Assembly: GCA_020216845.1 (NCBI GenBank)
Contig: JAIWNK010000149.1
Location: forward strand, 1 to 14,608
Length of the DNA stretch: 14,608 nucleotides
From: Anaerolinea sp.
Lineage (GTDB): Bacteria > Chloroflexota > Anaerolineae > Anaerolineales > Anaerolineaceae
Direction of reading: 5' to 3'
A program made the translations under genes and the position numbers. Below, in pieces: positions 7,131-12,155 of this stretch. The first letter of the stretch is position 1. Every line of letters starts with the position of its first letter. A model generated the notes under the pieces. It saw only the letters and a list, made by a program, of their open reading frames with translations. It was not told the DNA's origin and searched no databases.

Positions 7131-7946
7131 ATGAATACACTCGAACACAAAATGGTAGATGTCCTTTGCGACTTGCGCGAAAATCATTTCGTCACCGGCA
7201 TCAAGGCCGAATTTGAAGCCGAAGGCACCCGCCTGGAAGAAGCCCTGCGGCTCAAAGAAGTGCTGATGCGCGCTGGCCTGGGCCTGACAATCAAAATTGG
7301 CGGCTGCGAAGCGCTGCGTGACATGTATGAATGCCGCACCATTGGCGTCGAACGCATCGTGGCCCCCATGGTCGAATCAGCCTACGCCCTGAAAAAATTC
7401 TTGCAGGCCACCCGGCTTGCCTTCCCCGAAGATGAACGCCAAGACATCAAATTCGCCGTCAACATCGAAACACTGCTTGCCTGCCAAAATTTCGACGAAA
7501 TGCTGCGCCTGCCCGAAATTAGCAGCCTGGATGGCATCGTCATGGGCCGCGTGGACCTGACCGGCTCGATGGGCCTGACGCGCGAAGACATCAATCGCCG
7601 CGAAGTGTGGGAAATTAGCCGCGACCTGTTCCTCAAGGCCAAAACCCTCAGCCTTGAAACCGCCATCGGCGGCGGCGTTTCAGCACATTCGCTGCCCTTC
7701 TTCCGTGAACTGCCGCCCGGCTCACTCGACCGTTACGAAACGCGCAAAGTCATCTTCCAATGCCCCGGAGCCCTTGGCCCCAACGCCGATAAAGGTATCC
7801 TCAAGGCGGTCGGCTTTGAGCTGCTCTGGCTCAAGAACAAGCGCGACTATTATCATCTCATCTCCAGCGAAGACAATCAGCGCATCATCATGCTCGAAAG
7901 CCGCTACAAACGCCTCATCGAAGAGGCAGGAGGAAAATACGAATAA
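7131..7946 (+). CDS. HpcH/HpaI (citrate-lyase-like) aldolase family protein
   Basis: A 271-residue TIM-barrel protein of the HpcH/HpaI aldolase family. The divalent-metal ligands expected for this family are present: Glu113 in NIET (111-114) and Asp142 in MGRVDLTGSMG. The VAPMVESAYALKKF block (78-90) matches the substrate-loop region. These enzymes form or break a C-C bond between pyruvate-type enolates (or acyl thioesters) and an aldehyde. The usual N-terminal DxEH block with the catalytic His of HpaI is not visible; KAEFEAEGTR (25-34) stands in its place, so this is a divergent subgroup and its reaction may differ. It directly follows the ThDP enzyme and precedes a GT2 gene, which suggests a joint metabolic step feeding the glycan. 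The substrate is not determined. Confidence 0.78.
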   Translation: MNTLEHKMVDVLCDLRENHFVTGIKAEFEAEGTRLEEALRLKEVLMRAGLGLTIKIGGCEALRDMYECRTIGVERIVAPMVESAYALKKFLQATRLAFPEDERQDIKFAVNIETLLACQNFDEMLRLPEISSLDGIVMGRVDLTGSMGLTREDINRREVWEISRDLFLKAKTLSLETAIGGGVSAHSLPFFRELPPGSLDRYETRKVIFQCPGALGPNADKGILKAVGFELLWLKNKRDYYHLISSEDNQRIIMLESRYKRLIEEAGGKYE

Positions 7947-7950
7947 GCCA

Positions 7951-8904
7951 ATGAAACACATCACCATCGTTACCCCCTGTTTCAACGAGCTTGAAAACGT
8001 TGAGCCGTTGCACGACCAAATCGCCGCGGTGATGGCCACCCTGCCCAATTACACCTACGACCATCTCTACATTGATAACGCCTCAACCGACGGCACAGAC
8101 GCAATTCTGCGCCGCCTGGCCGCCCAAGACCCGCACGTGCGGGTTATTTTCAACACGCGCAATTTCGGGCACATCCGTTCCCCCTATCATGGCCTGCTGC
8201 AAGGCGAAGGCGACGCCGTCATCTGCATGGCCTCTGACCTGCAAGACCCCCCCGCTCTGATTCCGCAATTCATTGCCCGTTGGGAAGAAGGCTACAAGGT
8301 CGTCATGGGCGTCAAAAGCAGCAGTCAAGAAACGCCCCTGTTCTACTTTCTGCGCACCGCCTATTACCGCATTTTGCACAGCCTCTCAGACGTGGATTTG
8401 ATAGAACACTTCACCGGCTTTGGGCTCTACGACCGCACCGTCATCCAAACCCTGCGTCAGATTCGCGACCCCTACCCCTACTTTCGCGGTCTGATTGCCG
8501 AGCTAGGCTACAAAAAAGCCATCATCCCGTTCGAACAACCCCGTCGGGTGCGCGGGCTAACCAAGAACAACTTTTACACCCTCTATGACATGGCCATGCT
8601 TGGCCTGACCAACTATTCCAAAGTGCCGCTGCGCATGGCAACCATGCTCGGCTTTGGCAGCGCGTTGGTGAGCTTCCTGGTCGGGCTTGCATATCTCATC
8701 TACAAACTGATTGCCTGGCAAAACTTCAGCTTGGGTCTTGCGCCGGTCATCGTTGGCCTGTTTTTCTTTGGTTCGGTGCAGCTGATCTTCCTCGGCATCC
8801 TTGGCGAATACATCGGCGCCATCTACACACAAGTGCTCAATCGTCCCCTGGTCATCGAGCAAGAGCGCATCAATTTTCCGCCCCGGCCAACAGATGGGGT
8901 ATAA
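7951..8904 (+). CDS. Second GT2 polyprenyl-phosphate-type glycosyltransferase
   Basis: A 317-residue enzyme homologous to the one at 3117 but clearly divergent. The start is HITIVTPCFNE (3-13), followed by IDNASTDGT (41-49) where the first enzyme has VDDGSGD, then NTRNFGH and ASDLQDPP (94-101). Two C-terminal membrane helices (about 230-255 and 265-290) end in GILGEYIGAIY. It would charge polyprenyl phosphate with a second sugar. A longer in-frame reading from 7654 overlaps the aldolase for 290 bases and lacks family similarity, so ATG 7951 was chosen. An AGGAGG at 7929-7934 is rather far (16 bases) from the ATG. The stop codon is part of a TATAAT box. Confidence 0.87.
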   Translation: MKHITIVTPCFNELENVEPLHDQIAAVMATLPNYTYDHLYIDNASTDGTDAILRRLAAQDPHVRVIFNTRNFGHIRSPYHGLLQGEGDAVICMASDLQDPPALIPQFIARWEEGYKVVMGVKSSSQETPLFYFLRTAYYRILHSLSDVDLIEHFTGFGLYDRTVIQTLRQIRDPYPYFRGLIAELGYKKAIIPFEQPRRVRGLTKNNFYTLYDMAMLGLTNYSKVPLRMATMLGFGSALVSFLVGLAYLIYKLIAWQNFSLGLAPVIVGLFFFGSVQLIFLGILGEYIGAIYTQVLNRPLVIEQERINFPPRPTDGV

Positions 8905-8905
8905 T
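8900..8905 (+). promoter_or_regulatory. TATAAT -10 box, candidate leaderless promoter
   Basis: A perfect TATAAT contains the stop codon of the preceding GT2 gene and ends seven bases before ATG 8913. A start site at the usual distance would fall on the A of the ATG, giving a leaderless mRNA. No Shine-Dalgarno precedes this ATG, which fits. No good -35 hexamer is visible at 16-18 bases, which is a weakness. Confidence 0.45.
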
Positions 8906-8912
8906 CCGCTCA

Positions 8913-9923
8913 ATGTCTACCCCTGATACATCCTCTTCCTTGCCGGAGCGCAAAAAACCATCGCTCTGGTATTTGCTATTGGCATTTGCCCTGGCCGCCG
9001 CCTTGCTCTTCCTGGCAGTGCGCAACGTCAACTTCGAAGAAAGCCTGCGCACACTCAAAAACCTGCGCTGGCAGAGTTTTGCCGTGCTGTTCTTTTTGGG
9101 CACGTTGGCCATCCTCACCCGTGCAGTGCGTTGGGGCATTTTGCTCAGCGCCCAAAAGCGCATTCCGCTCCTGACCATGTTTTGGGCCACCGCGGTTGGC
9201 TACCTGGGCAACATCTACTTGCCAGCTCGCGCCGGCGAAGTATTACGCTCCGCGTTGCTGGGGCGCAAAACAAGCATCAGCATCAGTTACATCTTTGCCA
9301 CCGCGCTAACAGAGCGCATCATGGATTCCATTTTGCTGGTCATCATCAGCGCCATCAGCCTTTCCACCATGCAGGGCCTGCCCGATTGGCTGCCCGCCGC
9401 CGTGCGGGTGATGGCCATCCTGGGGCTGATTGCCTTCCTGGTGTTGTTGTTCGCCCCCCGCCTGGCACCCCTCTTCCACAAACTGCTCAGCTGGCTGCCA
9501 CTGCCGCAGCGCATCCGCCCCACCCTCACCACCCTGCTGGATAACTTCCTCGCTGGCGCAGCGGCTTTCGTCCACCCTGGCCGCGCCCTTGGCTTTTTGT
9601 TCAGCACGCTGTTCATTTGGGGCGTAGATGCCTTCAACACCGTCCAAACCGCGCACGCACTGCAACTGAGCCTCACCTACCCGCAGGCCATGCTCTTCCT
9701 GGCCGCCCTGGGCCTGGCAAGCGCCGCCCCCTCCACGCCCGGCTATGTCGGCATCTATCAGTTTGTTGCCACCACCCTGCTGCCCGTCTTTGGCATGAAC
9801 GAGAGTCAAGCACTGACCTTTGTTATCATTCTGCAAGGCATTTCCATCTGCGCCATCACCGTTTGCGGTCTCATTGGCCTACAACGCCTGGGCAGTGGCA
9901 AAAACTTGACCATTCAAGTATAA
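8913..9923 (+). CDS. LPG-synthase-TM/UPF0104 (AglD-like) membrane protein
   Basis: A 336-residue polytopic protein with about seven or eight membrane segments, the first at about 18-37. It shows the conserved blocks of the lysylphosphatidylglycerol synthase transmembrane family (MprF N-terminal half, COG0392): LTRAVRWGILL (69-78), PARAGEVLRSALLG (104-117), ALTERIMDSILL (131-142) and PSTPGYVGIYQ (273-283). In MprF the domain flips a lipid; in archaeal AglD and in bacterial glycan clusters homologues act in lipid-linked sugar handling. Placed after two polyprenyl-phosphate glycosyltransferases, it is a candidate flippase or accessory for lipid-linked sugar. No aminoacyl-transferase domain is fused. 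There is no Shine-Dalgarno before the ATG. The role in transport is inference. Confidence 0.82.
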   Translation: MSTPDTSSSLPERKKPSLWYLLLAFALAAALLFLAVRNVNFEESLRTLKNLRWQSFAVLFFLGTLAILTRAVRWGILLSAQKRIPLLTMFWATAVGYLGNIYLPARAGEVLRSALLGRKTSISISYIFATALTERIMDSILLVIISAISLSTMQGLPDWLPAAVRVMAILGLIAFLVLLFAPRLAPLFHKLLSWLPLPQRIRPTLTTLLDNFLAGAAAFVHPGRALGFLFSTLFIWGVDAFNTVQTAHALQLSLTYPQAMLFLAALGLASAAPSTPGYVGIYQFVATTLLPVFGMNESQALTFVIILQGISICAITVCGLIGLQRLGSGKNLTIQV

Positions 9924-9924
9924 T
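9919..9924 (+). promoter_or_regulatory. TATAAT -10 box before the peptidase gene
   Basis: A perfect TATAAT overlaps the stop codon of the membrane-protein gene. A transcript would start near 9931 and carry a short leader with TGGAG (9937-9941) six bases before ATG 9948. A TTGACC at 9906-9911 is only seven bases upstream, too close to be its -35. The assignment rests on the -10 alone. Confidence 0.4.
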
Positions 9925-9947
9925 TTTCACAAAAACTGGAGCCTGTT

Positions 9948-11984
9948 ATGTCAAAAACCGCATGGATTGTCATCGTTGTCATTGGGGCACTCTTGCTGTG
10001 TTGCTGCTGCCTGGCAGTAGCCGGCTTTGTTGGCTTTGCCTACCTTGTTTCTACGGGCAGCGATACCTTGCCCCTGCCCACCGACGATTGGAACTGGCCA
10101 GACGACAACAGCTACAACAACACCCCACTGCCCCCCCTGCCCACGCCTATTCCAACCACACAACTCACCCCTGGGCCAACCACCCCAGCAGCTGCTTTCG
10201 AAACGCTGAAAACGCTCAACGAAGCCCTGGTGCCCAACAACGACCCGCGTGACCTGGCACAGCACCTGAAAGGCATCAGCGACATCCCGCTCTACGTAGA
10301 CCCCGCCCCTGCCTATAACGTCGGCGACAAACAAACGTTCTGGGTCACCAATGTAGACACCAATGACAGCTTCCAGGTCAACACCACCTTGCAATATGAA
10401 ACCGAGCACGTCTACTTTTGGGTAGAAGATGGCGTCAAATTCAATGCTGATGTGCTGCGCGACCTCGTCGAAGAATTTGAGAACCAGATTTACCCCACCA
10501 ACCGCGAATTCTTTGGCAGCGAGTGGACCCCCGGCGTAGATGGCGACCCACATCTTTACATCGTCTATGCCCAAAATCTCGGCTCCACTTTGGCGGGCTA
10601 TTTCTCCTCTGCCGATTCCCTGCACCCCCTGGCCCATGAGTATTCCAACGGTCACGAAACCTTCATGCTCAACGCCGACAACATTAGTCTGAACGAAGGT
10701 TTCACCTATGGCGTCCTGTCACACGAATTTCAGCATATGATTCACTGGTATGGCGACGCCAACGAAGAATCCTGGCTGAACGAGGGCTTCTCTGAACTGG
10801 CAACCCTGCTTAACGACTACGATCCAGGTGGCTTTGATTATGCCTTCATTCGCCAACCCGATTTGCAGCTCAACGACTGGCCCAATGACCCGAATGCCAC
10901 CACCCCCCACTATGGCGCCGGTTTCCTCTTCACCACTTACTTGCTCGACCGCTTCGGCGAAGAGACCACCAAAGCGATTGTCGCCGACCCCAATAATGGC
11001 CTGCACAGCATTGACCTGGTATTCGAACAGCTCAACATCCGCGACCCGCAAACCGACAAAGTGCTGACCGCCGACAGCGTCTTCACCGATTGGACACTGG
11101 CCAACCTGCTGCAAAATGCCAAGATTGCCGATGGTCGCTACAGCTACAAAAGCTATGACCCCTCCAGCGTGCCGATGACACAGACCCTATCCGACTGTCA
11201 AACGGACTGGAAGAACAGCACCGTGTATCAATACGGCACAGATTACATTGCGCTCAACTGCAAAAGCAACTACACCATCGAATTCTCCGGCCCAAGCACC
11301 GTCGGCGTGCTGCCCATCAACGCCTATTCTGGCGACTATGCCTTTTGGAGCAATAAAGGCGACGAATCTGACATGCGCCTGACGCACAGTTTCGACTTCA
11401 GCAACGTCCAGGGCCCCCTTGAAATCAGCTACCGCCTCTGGCACGACCTGGAAACCGATTACGACTACGCCTACCTGGAAGCTTCACTCGATGGCGGCAA
11501 AACCTGGCAGATTTTGACCACGCCGACCTGCACCACCGAAGACCCCTCCGGCAATAGCTTTGGCTGCGGTTACAACGGTAAAACCCAAGAATGGATCGAG
11601 GAAAAAATAGACCTTTCGCAATTTGCCGGCAAACAGGTGCTGCTGCGCTTCGAATACGTCACCGATGCCGCCGTCAATGGCGAAGGCCTGCTGCTGGATG
11701 ATATTGCCATTCCCGCCATCAACTACTTCAGCGACTTTGAAAGCGACGACGGCGGCTGGCAAGCCGAAGGATTTGTGCGCATCCAAAACCTGCTCCCGCA
11801 AACGTTCAGCGTGGCATTGGTGCAAAAAGACAATCCGGTCAAAATCCAAAAATATACCGTGCAAGATGGCCATACCCTCTCCATCCCGGTAGATGGCAGC
11901 AAAGGCGATGTTGTGCTGGTCATCAGCGGCACAACCCGCGCCACCCGTCAGGTTGCCCGCTATCAATTCCGTCTCGTCCCGTAG
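9948..11984 (+). CDS. Membrane-anchored zinc metallopeptidase, gluzincin/M30-like, with C-terminal beta-sandwich domains
   Basis: A 678-residue surface protein. Residues 5-33 form one membrane segment with an unusual run of four Cys (18-21). A Pro/Thr-rich linker (about 40-75) leads to a catalytic domain at about 90-400. The active site is HEFQH (259-263) with His266, followed by WLNEGFSE (276-283), where Glu279 is the likely third zinc ligand and Glu260 the catalytic base. The HExxH plus NEG arrangement resembles gluzincins and hyicolysin-type (M30) peptidases. From about 455 to 600 a beta-sandwich region (SYRLWHDLETDYDYAYLE, DGGKTW, LLLDDIAI) resembles the MAM-like module of immune-inhibitor-A proteins, and a last domain closes the chain. 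Expected location is the outer face of the membrane. The substrate is unknown. A terminator follows at once. Confidence 0.8.
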   Translation: MSKTAWIVIVVIGALLLCCCCLAVAGFVGFAYLVSTGSDTLPLPTDDWNWPDDNSYNNTPLPPLPTPIPTTQLTPGPTTPAAAFETLKTLNEALVPNNDPRDLAQHLKGISDIPLYVDPAPAYNVGDKQTFWVTNVDTNDSFQVNTTLQYETEHVYFWVEDGVKFNADVLRDLVEEFENQIYPTNREFFGSEWTPGVDGDPHLYIVYAQNLGSTLAGYFSSADSLHPLAHEYSNGHETFMLNADNISLNEGFTYGVLSHEFQHMIHWYGDANEESWLNEGFSELATLLNDYDPGGFDYAFIRQPDLQLNDWPNDPNATTPHYGAGFLFTTYLLDRFGEETTKAIVADPNNGLHSIDLVFEQLNIRDPQTDKVLTADSVFTDWTLANLLQNAKIADGRYSYKSYDPSSVPMTQTLSDCQTDWKNSTVYQYGTDYIALNCKSNYTIEFSGPSTVGVLPINAYSGDYAFWSNKGDESDMRLTHSFDFSNVQGPLEISYRLWHDLETDYDYAYLEASLDGGKTWQILTTPTCTTEDPSGNSFGCGYNGKTQEWIEEKIDLSQFAGKQVLLRFEYVTDAAVNGEGLLLDDIAIPAINYFSDFESDDGGWQAEGFVRIQNLLPQTFSVALVQKDNPVKIQKYTVQDGHTLSIPVDGSKGDVVLVISGTTRATRQVARYQFRLVP

Positions 11985-12000
11985 TCTGCCCAAAATCCAC

Positions 12001-12034
12001 AAACGCGCAGCCTTCACACGGCTGCGCGTTTTTT
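12001..12034 (+). terminator. Intrinsic (rho-independent) terminator
   Basis: A perfect inverted repeat, AACGCGCAGCC (12002-12012) and GGCTGCGCGTT (12020-12030), has a seven-base TTCACAC loop. A further A-T pair extends the stem to 12 bp and a run of six T (12029-12034) follows. It lies 17 bases after the peptidase stop and would end the glycan/peptidase transcript before uvrA. Confidence 0.92.
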
Positions 12035-12038
12035 GCCC

Positions 12039-12067
12039 TTGTAAATAGAACACAAGTTCGGTATAAT
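12039..12067 (+). promoter_or_regulatory. uvrA promoter P1, sigma70-like
   Basis: TTGTAA (12039-12044) and a perfect TATAAT (12062-12067) are separated by exactly 17 bases. The -35 matches four of six consensus bases. Transcription would start near 12074 and give a leader of about 80 bases ahead of uvrA. The spacer carries the SOS-box-like palindrome, so LexA binding would block RNA polymerase directly. Confidence 0.6.
12048..12059. promoter_or_regulatory. LexA/DinR-type SOS box
   Basis: GAACACAAGTTC is a GAAC-N4-GTTC inverted repeat. With its flanks (AGAACACAAGTTCG) it closely fits the Bacillus-type LexA/DinR operator CGAAC-N4-GTTCG, missing only the first C among the arm positions. It sits between the -35 and -10 of the promoter ahead of uvrA, a classic member of the SOS regulon. 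The call rests on motif and position; the presence of a matching LexA in this genome is assumed. Confidence 0.65.
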
Positions 12068-12111
12068 ACTGCTACCAACCCTATACATGCCGCTCGCTGT
12101 GCAAGTGATGG

Positions 12112-12120
12112 TGGTATAAT
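12112..12120 (+). promoter_or_regulatory. uvrA promoter P2, extended -10
   Basis: TGGTATAAT is a TGn extension joined to a perfect TATAAT. No -35 is visible at the proper distance, which extended -10 promoters can tolerate. It would start transcription near 12127, about 29 bases before the uvrA ATG, and lies outside the SOS box. It could provide basal expression. Confidence 0.45.
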
Positions 12121-12155
12121 CTTCCCCATTCTGCCTTCCTTAGAACAAGGTGCTC

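Larger units (their letters stand above)
11985..12155. other. Intergenic region between the peptidase gene and uvrA
   Basis: This is the only sizeable non-coding gap (171 bases). It holds an intrinsic terminator, a sigma70-like promoter with an SOS-box-like palindrome in its spacer, and a second extended -10 box, each listed separately. An AAGG at 12147-12150 lies five bases before the uvrA ATG. No RNA gene or small ORF was seen in it. Confidence 0.8.

Noticed and set aside
9306..9836. Antisense open frame of 176 codons inside the UPF0104 gene
   Set aside because: Low-complexity Gln/Gly/Glu-rich translation typical of the reverse of a membrane-protein gene.
9906..9911. TTGACC as a -35 for the TATAAT at 9919
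   Set aside because: The spacing is only seven bases, far from the 16-18 needed.
9999..10010. Lipoprotein signal peptide on the peptidase
   Set aside because: The residues before the first Cys (LLL) do not form a lipobox with the usual small residue at -1, so a plain membrane anchor is preferred.
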